From Neorhizobium galegae bv. officinalis (lineage in GTDB: Bacteria; Pseudomonadota; Alphaproteobacteria; Rhizobiales; Rhizobiaceae), in contig CCRI01000016.1 of assembly GCA_000985875.1 (NCBI GenBank), positions 62,001 to 126,000 on the forward strand: DNA of 64,000 nt, given 5' to 3'. The translations under genes were made by a program, and so were the position numbers. Under the pieces are notes generated by a model, which did not search any database, was not told the origin of the DNA, and was given only the letters and a program-made list of their open reading frames with translations. This document shows positions 32,286 through 40,528 of the stretch, piece by piece. The stretch's first letter is position 1. Every line of letters begins with the position of its first letter.

Positions 32286-35276
32286 TCAATGCGCTTCGTC
32301 CCAATTGCTGGCGGCGCGGGCATCGACCTTCAGCGGCACCCGCATCGAGATCGCCGGCATGGCCGCCTGTTCCATGGTCGAGATGATCACCGGCAAGGTC
32401 CTGTCGATCTCTTCATCCTCAACCTCGAAGATCAGTTCGTCATGCACCTGCAGCAGCATGCGGGCTCTTCCGTTCAGCCCCGCCGTTTCCAGCGCCGGCT
32501 CCATCTTCGCCATGGCGCGGCGGATGATGTCGGCGGCCGAACCCTGGATCGGCGCGTTGATCGACGCCCGTTCGTTGAAGGCGCGCACCGAAGGGTTGGA
32601 GGACTTGATCTCCGGATAATGTGCCCTGCGGCCGAAGATCGTCTCGACGTAACCGTTCTCGCGGGCGAAGGTCTTGGTGCTTTCCATGTAGTCGCGAATG
32701 CCCGGGAAGCGCTCGAAATACTTCTTGATGTAATCGCCCGCTTCCGAACGTTCGATCGACAGCTGGTTGGCGAGCCCGAAGGCGGAAATGCCGTAGATGA
32801 TGCCGAAGTTGATCGCCTTGGCGCGGCGGCGTACTTCGCTCGGCATACCTTCCACCGGCACGCCGAACATTTCCGAAGCGGTCATCGCGTGAATGTCGAT
32901 CCCATCGGCAAACGCCTGGCGCAGCTGCGGAATGTCGGCCACATGGGCCAGCACGCGCAGCTCGATCTGGCTGTAGTCGGCGGAGACCAGTTTGTGGCCG
33001 GGCGTCGTGATGAAGGCGGTGCGGATCTTGCGGCCTTCCGCCGTGCGCACCGGAATGTTCTGCAGGTTCGGCTCGGAGGAAGACAGTCGGCCGGTCGTCG
33101 TCGAGGCCAGCGCATAGGAGGTATGGACCCGCTTCGTCTCGGGATGGACGTAACCCGGCAGCGCATCCGTATAGGTGGATTTCAGCTTGGTGAGCTGGCG
33201 CCAGTCGACGATCTTGCGCGGCAGGGGATGACCTTCGGCGGCCAGATCTTCCAATACGCTGGCCGAGGTGGACCACTGGCCGGTCTTGGTCTTGGCGCCG
33301 CCCGGCAGGCCCATCTTGCCGAACAGGATGTCGCCGAGCTGCTTCGGCGAACCGATGGTGAATTTTTCGCCCGCCAGTTCGTAGATCTCGTCTTCGAAGG
33401 CGGCGGCCCGCTGGGCAAGCTCGCCGGAAAGCCTGGACAGGATCTGCCGGTCGATGGTGATGCCGCGTTCTTCCATGCGGGCGAGCACGGAGACCAGCGG
33501 CCGCTCCAGCCGCTCATAGATGCGGGTGAGACCCGCGGCCGCCAGTTGCGGCTTCAGTACCATCCACAGGCGCAGCGTCACGTCGGCGTCTTCCGCGGCA
33601 TAGGCGGTCGCCTTGTCGATGTCGACGAAATCGAAGGTCACGCCGGCCTTGCCGCTGCCGGCGACTTCCTTGAAGGTGATCGGCTTGTGGTTCAGCCAGC
33701 GTTCGGACAGTGCGTCCATGCCGTGGCTCGCCTTGCCGGCCTCCAGCACATAGGACATCAGCATCGTGTCGTCGTAACCCTCGACGGTGATGCCGTGACG
33801 CCTCATCAGCAGGTAATCGAACTTCATGTTCTGCGCCACTTTCAGGACAGACGGGTCCTCAAGCAGCGGCTTCAGGCGGGCGAGCGCATCCCTGGTCGGG
33901 ATCTGGTTTTCCGCCATCCCGCCGCCGAGCAGGTCGCCAACGCCGGTCTTGTGGATGAGCGGCACATAGGCCGCGCGGACTTCAAGCCCGGACGGGCTGG
34001 CAATATTGTCCGCAAGCGCCAGCGAAAAGCCGACCAATTCCGCCTGCATCGGATCGAGCGAGGTGGTTTCCGTATCGAAGGCGACGAGGCCGGTTTCCCG
34101 CGCGGCCTTGATCCAGTCGTCCAGCACTGTGAGGTCGCGGATGGTCACGTAGCAGCTCGGATCGAGCTTCGCATTGGCAAAGGCTTCGATGCGGCTCTTG
34201 GCAAATTCCGAAGGCGTGGCTTCACCGGTCCCCTTGGCGACCGGCGCCTTGGCCGGATTGGCGGGCGCTTCGGCAGCCGCCTCGCCGGTATCGACCGCGG
34301 GCGAACCGCCGGCATCGAGATCCGGGCCGCGGGCGGCCTGGCCCCATTCGACATTCACGACGGCGGGTTCGATGGCATCGGCATCGCAGTTGCAGGCGGC
34401 GGCGACACGGCGCGTCAGCGTGCCGAATTCCATGGTCTTCAGGAAGGCGACCAGTTTCGGGCCGTCCTGCGGCTCCAGTACCAGCGCATCCAGATCCAGA
34501 TCCAGCGGCACATCGAGCCGCAGCGAGACGAGCCGGCGCGAGAGGCGGGCCAGATCGGCATTGGCGACGATGTTCTCGCGGCGTTTCACCTGCTTGATCT
34601 CGCCGGCGCGGGCGAGCAGCGTATCGAGATCGCCGAACTCTTCGAGAAGCTGGGCCGCCGTTTTCGGGCCGATGCCCGGAATGCCCGGTACGTTATCGAC
34701 CGAATCGCCGACCATCGCCTGCAGGTCGATCATCTTTTCCGGCGGCACGCCCCATTTCTCGATGACGTCGGGAATGCCGATCTGCTTGTCCTTCATGCTG
34801 TCGTACATGTGGACGTTCGGCGTCACGAGCTGCATCAGGTCCTTGTCGGACGAGACGATGGTCACATCGGCGCCCGTCGCCTCGGCTTGGCGGGCATAGG
34901 TGGCGATGATGTCGTCCGCCTCGAAACCTTCGGTCTCGATGCAGGGCAGGTTGAAGGCGCGGGTCGCCTGGCGGATCAGGCCGAATTGCGGGATCAATTC
35001 TTCCGGCGGCGCCGAACGGTTGGCCTTGTAGGCGTCGTATAGGTCCTTGCGGAAGGTTTTGGCGGAATAATCGAAGATGACGGCGAAATGGCTGGGCGTC
35101 ACGCCGACCGAGGTGTCGCGCGCATCGGTCAGCAGCTTCCACAGCATGTTGCAGAAGCCGGAGACGGCGCCGACCGGCAGGCCGTCGGATTTGCGGGTGA
35201 GCGGCGGCAGCGCATGGAAGGCGCGGAAAATGAAGCCGGAACCGTCGATAAGGAAAAGATGATCGCCTTTTTTCAT
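32286..35276 (-). CDS. polA: DNA polymerase I
   Basis: PolA fills gaps in repair and Okazaki processing. The 996-residue protein has all three domains: the 5' nuclease (FLIDGSGFIFRAFHALPPL at the start, then IVSSDKDLMQLV), a 3'-5' exonuclease with its acidic motif intact (VAFDTETTSLDP), and the polymerase with DYSQIELRVLAHVA, RRAKAINFGIIYGIS and QVHDELIFEV. I chose the ATG giving MKKGDHLF, the usual rhizobial start; an in-frame ATG eight codons upstream is possible. An alpha-r7-like sRNA is divergent from it. Confidence 0.96.
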   Translation of the reverse strand: MKKGDHLFLIDGSGFIFRAFHALPPLTRKSDGLPVGAVSGFCNMLWKLLTDARDTSVGVTPSHFAVIFDYSAKTFRKDLYDAYKANRSAPPEELIPQFGLIRQATRAFNLPCIETEGFEADDIIATYARQAEATGADVTIVSSDKDLMQLVTPNVHMYDSMKDKQIGIPDVIEKWGVPPEKMIDLQAMVGDSVDNVPGIPGIGPKTAAQLLEEFGDLDTLLARAGEIKQVKRRENIVANADLARLSRRLVSLRLDVPLDLDLDALVLEPQDGPKLVAFLKTMEFGTLTRRVAAACNCDADAIEPAVVNVEWGQAARGPDLDAGGSPAVDTGEAAAEAPANPAKAPVAKGTGEATPSEFAKSRIEAFANAKLDPSCYVTIRDLTVLDDWIKAARETGLVAFDTETTSLDPMQAELVGFSLALADNIASPSGLEVRAAYVPLIHKTGVGDLLGGGMAENQIPTRDALARLKPLLEDPSVLKVAQNMKFDYLLMRRHGITVEGYDDTMLMSYVLEAGKASHGMDALSERWLNHKPITFKEVAGSGKAGVTFDFVDIDKATAYAAEDADVTLRLWMVLKPQLAAAGLTRIYERLERPLVSVLARMEERGITIDRQILSRLSGELAQRAAAFEDEIYELAGEKFTIGSPKQLGDILFGKMGLPGGAKTKTGQWSTSASVLEDLAAEGHPLPRKIVDWRQLTKLKSTYTDALPGYVHPETKRVHTSYALASTTTGRLSSSEPNLQNIPVRTAEGRKIRTAFITTPGHKLVSADYSQIELRVLAHVADIPQLRQAFADGIDIHAMTASEMFGVPVEGMPSEVRRRAKAINFGIIYGISAFGLANQLSIERSEAGDYIKKYFERFPGIRDYMESTKTFARENGYVETIFGRRAHYPEIKSSNPSVRAFNERASINAPIQGSAADIIRRAMAKMEPALETAGLNGRARMLLQVHDELIFEVEDEEIDRTLPVIISTMEQAAMPAISMRVPLKVDARAASNWDEAH

Positions 35277-35416
35277 GGCGCAAGGAATAGCGTGGGGCAT
35301 TTGATCCGTCCACGAAAACTTGAGCTCCGCGAGGCCTCCGACCCCTCACCGGAACGTTACCGATTTGTAATATGCCTTTCTCTTGAAAAGCCCGGTTCGG
35401 CCCCACATTTTCTAAT

Positions 35417-35565
35417 CACCGGCGATTGATCACGCCGCAGTCTGGCAGCCGGCCTGTCCCCCGCCGAACCAGACCGGACAAAGGCCTATCCCCCTCTCCG
35501 GGCCTTTGTCCTTCCATCAGAACCGCCACGGCTGTCCCCTCCCTGCCGTGGCGGTTTTTTATTGT
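35417..35565 (+). ncRNA. Alpha-r7 family sRNA (Smr7C-like)
   Basis: The gap between polA and a MarR gene is where Sinorhizobium encodes Smr7C, the alpha-r7 type sRNA of about 150 nt. Here the region has the expected pieces: a CTTGAA -35-like box near 35382, a central 11-bp stem (GGACAAAGGCC / GGCCTTTGTCC) with a pyrimidine-rich loop containing CCCCCTCTCC, and a strong terminator ending at 35565. The 5' end is placed from the family length and is approximate. Family assignment rests on gene context and structure. Confidence 0.75.
35521..35561 (+). terminator. Rho-independent terminator of the alpha-r7-like sRNA
   Basis: AACCGCCACGG pairs with CCGTGGCGGTT across a 14-base pyrimidine-rich loop and is followed by a run of T residues, a textbook intrinsic terminator. 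Confidence 0.88.
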
Positions 35566-35633
35566 CCTTTCGCAGGAAAGACTTGTCATTTCCCCCATAT
35601 TCGCACAGGCTTGGCGAAAGCATGGCGTGCGAT

Positions 35634-35648
35634 ATATCTGGCAGATAT
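35634..35648. promoter_or_regulatory. Palindrome upstream of the MarR gene
   Basis: ATATCT and AGATAT form an inverted repeat around GGC, about 43 bases before the MarR start. MarR proteins commonly repress their own promoters through palindromes of this size, so this is a candidate autoregulatory site. Confidence 0.4.
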
Positions 35649-35690
35649 TGCTCGCAAACGGGCTCGTTCAGGGAGGGATGAAGACCAGCC

Positions 35691-36122
35691 ATGGGATTCG
35701 ACCGCTCGCATTCGGCGACATACCTGGCGGGCCAACTCGCCAAAGGCTTTGCGCGCTCCTTGCAGAAGCGGGCCATGGTGCTTGGCTTTTCTCCCGGTCA
35801 ATTTCCCGTCCTGCTCGAACTCTGGCAGGAAGACGGCCTCACGCAGAAGCAGCTCCTCGACAAACTGGAAGTCGAACAGGCGACGCTTGCCAACACGCTC
35901 GCCCGCATGGAGCGCGACGGGCTGATCCAGCGCACACCCCACCCGAACGACCGTCGTGCTCAGATCATCACGCTGACCCCGCTCGGCCGCGAGCTGGAAG
36001 TCCAGGCCGTGGAGGCTGCCTCCGAGGCGGATGCGGCCCTGTTCTCAGGTTTTCGTCGCTTCGAGCGGGAACTGATGATCGAGTACATGCGCATGATCGT
36101 CGAGAACGCCCGCAAGATTTGA
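35691..36122 (+). CDS. MarR-family transcriptional regulator
   Basis: This 143-residue DNA-binding protein has the MarR winged helix. The recognition part is EVEQATLANTLARMERDGLIQRTPHPNDRRAQIITLTPLG, and helices on either side mediate dimerisation. The wing sequence PNDRRAQ is the family hallmark. The gene is the one found beside the alpha-r7 sRNA in other rhizobia. Its ligand and targets are unknown. Confidence 0.88.
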   Translation: MGFDRSHSATYLAGQLAKGFARSLQKRAMVLGFSPGQFPVLLELWQEDGLTQKQLLDKLEVEQATLANTLARMERDGLIQRTPHPNDRRAQIITLTPLGRELEVQAVEAASEADAALFSGFRRFERELMIEYMRMIVENARKI

Positions 36123-36253
36123 AGCCAGCGGCTTCGCGTCTTTGCCATTGTCTCCGCTGCCCCTGACTTGCTAACAAGGTCGGGCATCCGAAGCGATGGG
36201 CCGCTTTTCGCCTCCTGGGCTCAAGGGTCTCGCATTTCAAAGACAGGATTCCC

Positions 36254-37642
36254 ATGACCGATCTTTCCTCCGTCCTCGACCGCGCCGACCAGAATCTTCC
36301 CGCAAGCCTGGAGCGCCTGTTCGGCCTCGTCCGCATCAAGTCGATCTCCACCGATCCCGCCTTCAAGCCGGATTGCCGCAAGGCGGCCGAATGGCTGGTT
36401 TCGGAACTGAAGGATCTCGGTTTCGAGGCGTCGGTTCGTGATACGACCGGCCACCCGATGGTCGTCGGCCACCATCCGGGCGCCAGCGCCGACGCGCCGC
36501 ATGTGCTCTTCTACGGTCACTACGACGTCCAGCCGGTCGATCCGATCGAGCTCTGGGAGGACGATCCCTTCGACCCCAAGGTCAAGGATCTCGGTGCCGG
36601 CCGCAAGGTGGTGACGGGGCGCGGCGTTGCCGACGACAAGGGCCAGCTGATGACCTTCGTCGAAGCCTGCCGGGCCTACAAGGACGTGCATGGCTCGCTG
36701 CCGGTGCGTGTCACCATTCTCTTCGAAGGCGAGGAAGAATCCGGCTCGCCGTCGCTGAAGCCGTTTCTCGATGCGAATGCCGCCGAGCTGAAGGCCGATT
36801 ACGCGCTCGTCTGCGATACCGGCATGTGGGATGCGGATACGCCGGCGATCACCGCGTCGCTGCGCGGCCTGGTCGGCGAGGAAATCATCGTCACGGCCGC
36901 CAACCGCGATCTTCATTCCGGCATGTATGGGGGTGCTGCCGCGAACCCGATCCAGATCCTGTCGAAAATCCTCGCCGGACTGCATGACGATACCGGCCGC
37001 GTGACGCTCGAAGGCTTCTACGACGGCGTCGAGGAGACACCGTCCAACATCAAGGCCGCCTGGGAAAGCCTGGTCGCCGGTCGCGACGATTTTCTCGGCG
37101 AAGTGGGGCTGTCGGAACTGGCCGGTGAAAAGGGCCGTTCGCTGCTCGAACTCATCTGGGCGCGGCCGACCTGCGAGTTCAACGGCATCAGCGGCGGTTA
37201 CGAGGGGCAGGGCTTCAAGACCGTCATCGCGTCGAAGGCCTCGGCCAAAGTGTCCTGCCGTCTCGTGGGAGGCCAGGATCCTGAAAAGATCCGCGAGACT
37301 TTCCGCGCTTACGTGCGCTCGAAGATCCCGGCCGATTGCACGGTCGAGTTCCTGAAGCATGGCGGCTCGCCGGCGATCCAGCTCGGTTACGACTCACCGG
37401 TGCTGACCAAGGCGAAGACGGCGCTTTCCGAGGAATGGCCGAAGCCGGCGCTGGTCGTCGGCGTCGGAGGATCGATCCCGATCGTCGGCGATTTCCAGAA
37501 GACGCTCGGCATGGAATCGCTGCTGGTGGGCTTCGGCCTCAGCGACGACCGCATCCACTCGCCGAATGAAAAATACGACCTTCGCTCCTTCCACAAGGGT
37601 ATCCGCTCGTGGGCGCGCATCATCGCCGCGCTGGCGGACTGA
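36254..37642 (+). CDS. M20 family metallopeptidase (dipeptidase type)
   Basis: The 462-residue zinc hydrolase has the M20 motifs in order: FYGHYDVQPVDP (first metal ligands) near 90, GRGVADDKGQ with the bridging aspartate, FEGEEESGSPS with the catalytic glutamate pair, VCDTGMWD, and a terminal FGLSDDRIHSPNE with the last histidine. The domain between about 205 and 315 is the usual dimerisation insert. The long form is typical of dipeptidases that act on free dipeptides; substrate is inferred. It is a single gene on its strand. Confidence 0.87.
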   Translation: MTDLSSVLDRADQNLPASLERLFGLVRIKSISTDPAFKPDCRKAAEWLVSELKDLGFEASVRDTTGHPMVVGHHPGASADAPHVLFYGHYDVQPVDPIELWEDDPFDPKVKDLGAGRKVVTGRGVADDKGQLMTFVEACRAYKDVHGSLPVRVTILFEGEEESGSPSLKPFLDANAAELKADYALVCDTGMWDADTPAITASLRGLVGEEIIVTAANRDLHSGMYGGAAANPIQILSKILAGLHDDTGRVTLEGFYDGVEETPSNIKAAWESLVAGRDDFLGEVGLSELAGEKGRSLLELIWARPTCEFNGISGGYEGQGFKTVIASKASAKVSCRLVGGQDPEKIRETFRAYVRSKIPADCTVEFLKHGGSPAIQLGYDSPVLTKAKTALSEEWPKPALVVGVGGSIPIVGDFQKTLGMESLLVGFGLSDDRIHSPNEKYDLRSFHKGIRSWARIIAALAD

Positions 37643-37702
37643 CCCCAGAAGGCCTGAAACGGAGAAGGGCCCGGCGCGTCTTCGCGTCAGGCCCTTGAAA
37701 AC

Positions 37703-37728
37703 AAAAAGGCCGGGCAAGCCCGACCTTT
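37703..37728 (-). terminator. Minus-strand terminator with no minus-strand gene beside it
   Basis: On the minus strand a stem of ten pairs with one mismatch (AAAGGTCGGGC / GCCCGGCCTTT) is followed by TTTTTGTTTT, a good intrinsic terminator. The nearest minus-strand gene is cspA, nearly 400 bases away and already with its own terminator. A separate hairpin at 37665-37696 (AAGGGCC / GGCCCTT) may serve the M20 gene on the plus strand. Confidence 0.65.
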
Positions 37729-38023
37729 CCACTCCCATTCACTGGTGCCAGTACATCCGTGGTCACTCGAAATGGGACAAGCATTTCCGACGCGGCCGCT
37801 CTTCGACCTTTTCAGATCACTGCGGCTCTAGCGGTCATCGTCCCTCGGTTAAGTAAACATCCCGTTAACGCGGATATGAAAACTGCCTCGAGACGGCACG
37901 GTCGCCCGTATTTGCCGTAACACACATGCTCGCCGAAGCTTTTGGAGCCCCGAGCATGCGGTGCGTCGGAAACGCTATTGATCCCTAGATGGGAGCTGAG
38001 GTTCTCGTTTACAAGAGGCTTGA
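37729..38023. other. Gene-free stretch between M20 peptidase and cspA
   Basis: No convincing reading frame is seen on either strand. It is bounded by a minus-strand terminator on the left and an Irr-like palindrome on the right, so a minus-strand untranslated RNA is possible but not shown. Confidence 0.4.
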
Positions 38024-38040
38024 TTTAGAATCGCTCTAAA
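38024..38040. promoter_or_regulatory. Irr/ICE-like iron-response palindrome
   Basis: TTTAGAATCGCTCTAAA resembles the rhizobial Irr binding element (TTTAGAA-N3-TTCTAAA as I recall it) with a single mismatch. No coding sequence begins close by on either strand, so the controlled transcript, if any, is unknown. Confidence 0.4.
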
Positions 38041-38069
38041 CTATGAAATGACTCGCTCCAGAAAAGCAG

Positions 38070-38092
38070 AAAGGCCGGACAAGCCGGCCTTT
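38070..38092 (-). terminator. Terminator of cspA
   Basis: AAAGGCCGG and CCGGCCTTT make a 9-bp perfect stem with a 5-base loop 31 bases after the cspA stop. On the minus strand it is followed by an interrupted T tract (CTGCTTTTC). Confidence 0.75.
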
Positions 38093-38122
38093 CGCGAGTT
38101 CGAGACTGAGGTCTTCAGCAGA

Positions 38123-38332
38123 TCATGCGCCCTGGAGGCGGTCTGCGGAAACCTTGCCAGAACGCTTGTCGCTGACGAGTTCGTAGGAGATCTTCTGACC
38201 GTCCTTGAGCTGGCCGAGGCCAGCACGCTCAACGGCGGAGATGTGAACGAAAACGTCCTGCGAACCGTCGTCAGGCTGAATGAAGCCGTAGCCCTTGGTT
38301 GCGTTGAACCACTTTACAGTACCGGTAGCCAT
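38123..38332 (-). CDS. cspA: Cold-shock protein (CSD domain)
   Basis: The 69-residue protein is a single OB-fold cold-shock domain with both RNA-binding motifs, KGYGFIQ and VFVHIS, and the starting MATGTVKWFN. Such proteins bind single-stranded RNA and act as chaperones. AAAGG lies seven bases before the ATG at 38332. The frame is open about 170 bases upstream, but that part is untranslated leader, as long leaders are normal for csp genes. A separate sRNA lies further upstream on the same strand. Confidence 0.95.
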   Translation of the reverse strand: MATGTVKWFNATKGYGFIQPDDGSQDVFVHISAVERAGLGQLKDGQKISYELVSDKRSGKVSADRLQGA

Positions 38333-38564
38333 AACGATGCCTTTCCCTTGCAAATATGACCGACTATTCCACGCTCGAGCGCCTGGAACGTTGAAGTTTC
38401 GTATTTGAAGAGAGATCGTCGCAAACGCCGCGAGGCGCATAGTGCTGGCTATCAAACAAATATCGATGGCGAACCAGATAATGGCTCCGGTCAAAAAGGT
38501 CAAGATCGGGAAAATTACGGCTAGCTTTCGAAAGCGAAATAGCCAGCGATTTCAAGGCGCGTAA

Positions 38565-38690
38565 AACAGAAAACCCGGCGCGGGAGGAGGTGCGCCGGGT
38601 TTCCGATACTGACCAACAACTGGGAGGAGGAGGTGTTGTCGGTCCCATCGGGGGCGCTGGGAGGAGGAGTGCGCCCGTCGATGATTTGAA
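38565..38690 (-). ncRNA. Cuckoo-type sRNA with three CCUCCUCCC loops (alpha-r14/CcsR-like)
   Basis: Read on the minus strand the region folds into three hairpins, each with a CCTCCTCCC-type loop: GGGCGC/GCGCCC, then GACCGACAAC/GTTGTTGGTC, then CCCGGCGC/GCGCCGGG followed by TTTT. Repeated anti-Shine-Dalgarno loops define the cuckoo RNAs of alphaproteobacteria (alpha-r14 in Sinorhizobium, CcsR in Rhodobacter), which are stress-induced. Ends are approximate; the last hairpin is the terminator. No host gene of the CcsR kind (DUF1127) is next to it; cspA lies downstream. Confidence 0.85.
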
Positions 38691-38803
38691 TGTAAAGGAT
38701 CTGAGCTTAAAAAACAGTCACGATATCGCAGTGCAGCATTGCAAATCTCGCATGGCTTGATTGCCCCCTTGCGGCGCGCCATATCCTGCGTCAATTTCCG
38801 GCC

Positions 38804-39289
38804 ATGAGTCTCGAATCCGTCCGCGCCTTTTTCGCCGCCAACGCGCCCGATATCCACGTCATCATTACCGAGGAAAGCTCGGCCACCGTGCCGCTTGCCG
38901 CCGCCGCTCACGGTGTGTCGCCCGAACAGATTGCCAAGACGATCTGCCTGCGCGCCGGCGACATCACCATGCTTGTGGTGATGTCGGGAACCAGCCGATT
39001 GGACAACCGCAAATTCCGGGATCGTTTCGGCGCCAAGCCGCGCATGCTCGGCGGTAGCGAGACGGCCGAGATCACCAGCCATCCCATCGGCGGCGTGTGC
39101 CCGTTCGGACTGCCCTCCCCGATCCCAATCTATTGCGACGTGTCGCTTCGGAGGTTCCCGGAAGTCGTGCCGGCGGCGGGTGCCATCAATGCCGCTGTGC
39201 GGATCAGTCCCGAGCGTATGGCGGACCTGACCGCAGCGACCTGGGTCGATGTCGGTCAGGATCCGGTTTCGGGTGGTGATGCCGCTTAA
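38804..39289 (+). CDS. YbaK/EbsC family aminoacyl-tRNA deacylase
   Basis: The 161-residue protein has the YbaK/ProX fold: HVIITEESSATVPLAAAAHGV, the conserved lysine in IAKTICLRAG, VVMSGTSRLDNRK and IGGVCPFGLPSPIPIYCDVSL. Family members hydrolyse mischarged tRNAs (for example Cys- or Ala-tRNA-Pro) or other D-aminoacyl esters. The exact substrate is not predictable. The stop overlaps the end of the convergent gene by four bases. Confidence 0.85.
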   Translation: MSLESVRAFFAANAPDIHVIITEESSATVPLAAAAHGVSPEQIAKTICLRAGDITMLVVMSGTSRLDNRKFRDRFGAKPRMLGGSETAEITSHPIGGVCPFGLPSPIPIYCDVSLRRFPEVVPAAGAINAAVRISPERMADLTAATWVDVGQDPVSGGDAA

Positions 39290-39657
39290 AGGCGCCCGCT
39301 CAGATAGCGGTCATACCAGGCATGCTTGTTTTCCGCCGAAGCGGTCGCAACCACGTAGCCGATCGCAAAACCGATTGCGCCGATCAGGGTGAACAGCGTC
39401 GTGGTGGCTGCGGGATGTTCGCGGATGGTACCGGCGACCGAGCTTGCCTCGTGCTGGACATAGCTCGCGGCACTGCCGGCCCGCTCGGCGACCTTGTCAT
39501 AGGCAGCGCCGGTCTTTTCGGCGAGCATCTCGCGCAGATTGGCGATCTCGGAACGAAGCGTCGCAATCTCGGTCCGGACGTTTTCGCTGGGTTCGTGGTC
39601 GAAAGAGGGCGTATCCGACTTCGCGGGTGTATTCAGGTTTCTGATTGGCTCTGCCAT
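39286..39657 (-). CDS. DUF883-like membrane-anchored protein
   Basis: The 123-residue protein has a coiled-coil middle (about 30-75, TEIATLRSEIANLREMLAEK) and a C-terminal transmembrane helix (TTTLFTLIGAIGFAIGYVVA) ending WYDRYLSGRL. This matches the ElaB/YqjD/DUF883 layout; in E. coli such proteins bind ribosomes at the membrane in stationary phase. AAGGAGG six bases before the ATG fixes the start. An EcfG promoter lies upstream. Confidence 0.8.
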   Translation of the reverse strand: MAEPIRNLNTPAKSDTPSFDHEPSENVRTEIATLRSEIANLREMLAEKTGAAYDKVAERAGSAASYVQHEASSVAGTIREHPAATTTLFTLIGAIGFAIGYVVATASAENKHAWYDRYLSGRL

Positions 39658-39691
39658 TACCGGCCTCCTTGAGTTGATCGAGAGACCGTTC

Positions 39692-39716
39692 AACTGCCGA
39701 AGGACTGATAGGTTCC
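39692..39716 (-). promoter_or_regulatory. Candidate EcfG promoter of the 39286-39657 gene
   Basis: GGAAC (39716-39712), 16 bases, then AGTT (39695-39692) on the minus strand; the -10 ends 34 bases before the ATG. One mismatch from GGAAC-N16-CGTT. Confidence 0.55.
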
Positions 39717-39732
39717 TCGTTTAAAGCAGAAC

Positions 39733-39945
39733 CTATCGGCTTTTTGCCAGCGCCTCGGCCAGCGCCGAGAGCTTCTGCTTGTCGTCCGAGCCCTTTTGAA
39801 GGGAGTTCACCAGGATCAGTGCGAGCGCCTCCGCATCAGGGCTCGCCTTGTCGATCTGATGTTCGGCGCAAGCCTGGTCAAAGACCTGCTGCAGCAAGCT
39901 GAGCTGGTCGGGATTGACAGGATTTCTAACCATCTGTGTAGGCAT
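39733..39945 (-). CDS. Hypothetical 70-residue protein
   Basis: A small soluble, helical protein (NPDQLSLLQQVFDQACAEHQ, EALALILVNSLQKGSDDKQK) with no family I recognise and no signal or membrane helix. GGGAGG precedes the ATG at a short distance (GGGAGGGTT), supporting expression. No EcfG promoter was found upstream. The ending ALAEALAKSR is typical of short regulatory or adaptor proteins, but the function is unknown. Confidence 0.65.
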   Translation of the reverse strand: MPTQMVRNPVNPDQLSLLQQVFDQACAEHQIDKASPDAEALALILVNSLQKGSDDKQKLSALAEALAKSR

Positions 39946-40168
39946 ATAACCCTCCCGATCATACGGCGCCCGACCGGCGGACCATTTCCCTCGCCCTGCT
40001 CAGCAATGGCGGCTGGAGAAAATTACCAGCGGCCTTCTATTGCGACAGACTTGCGCCGGCCTTGTCGGCGCCCGAGGACAAAAAGGTCTACAAGCCACAG
40101 GAGCGAGGATTTTGAGCCTTGGCTAATAAATTGACAATAACAATAATAGACGGGTGCAATATAAGGGT

Positions 40169-40200
40169 GGACCCGTACGGGGTACTACCTATACGGGTCC
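40169..40200. repeat. Inverted repeat in the 39.9-40.2 kb gene-free stretch
   Basis: GGACCCGTA and TACGGGTCC are perfect 9-bp inverted copies with a 14-base centre, in an intergenic stretch of about 296 bases (39946-40241) that otherwise shows no gene. It is not followed by a T run, so a regulator site is more likely than a terminator. Confidence 0.5.
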
Positions 40201-40241
40201 AGCAAGTGTCCACAGACGATGCATGAAGCTGCAACCACGGC

Positions 40242-40436
40242 TTATGCCATGCCCGCTGGATCGCCGGTTGGCATAAGCGCGGGATCGAGTGTCGGATCCT
40301 GCGGGTTCTTGGTGTCGCTAGGATCCTGTGCAGGCGTCAATGGCGGTTTTTCCTGGGTTCGGTTGGGGATACCGCCCGCCGGTGTCGGCCCGCGCGGCTG
40401 AGGGCTCGGGGTCATTATGGGGTCTCGATTGGGCAT
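40242..40436 (-). CDS. Hypothetical proline-rich small protein
   Basis: The 64-residue product is almost all Pro, Thr, Asp, Gln and Ala (for example QPRGPTPAGGIPNRTQEKPP) and is surely disordered. It has no membrane helix. AAAGGAG before the ATG and a perfect EcfG promoter upstream argue for a real, stress-induced gene. Unstructured hydrophilic proteins of this kind can protect against drying, but that is only a guess. Confidence 0.7.
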   Translation of the reverse strand: MPNRDPIMTPSPQPRGPTPAGGIPNRTQEKPPLTPAQDPSDTKNPQDPTLDPALMPTGDPAGMA

Positions 40437-40464
40437 GATGGTCTCCTTTTAATGTCAGGAAACC

Positions 40465-40489
40465 AACGACTGAAGCCGACCACGGTTCC
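40465..40489 (-). promoter_or_regulatory. EcfG promoter of the 40242-40436 gene
   Basis: GGAAC (40489-40485) and CGTT (40468-40465) are separated by exactly 16 bases on the minus strand, a perfect match. The -10 ends 28 bases before the ATG. Confidence 0.75.
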
Positions 40490-40528
40490 GGGAACTGCCC
40501 GTATTTCGAAGAAATACCTCGCTCGCCT

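Noticed and set aside
32289..35042. Plus-strand open frame of 917 codons
   Set aside because: It is exactly antisense to polA and has no recognisable domain; long antisense frames are common opposite GC-rich genes.
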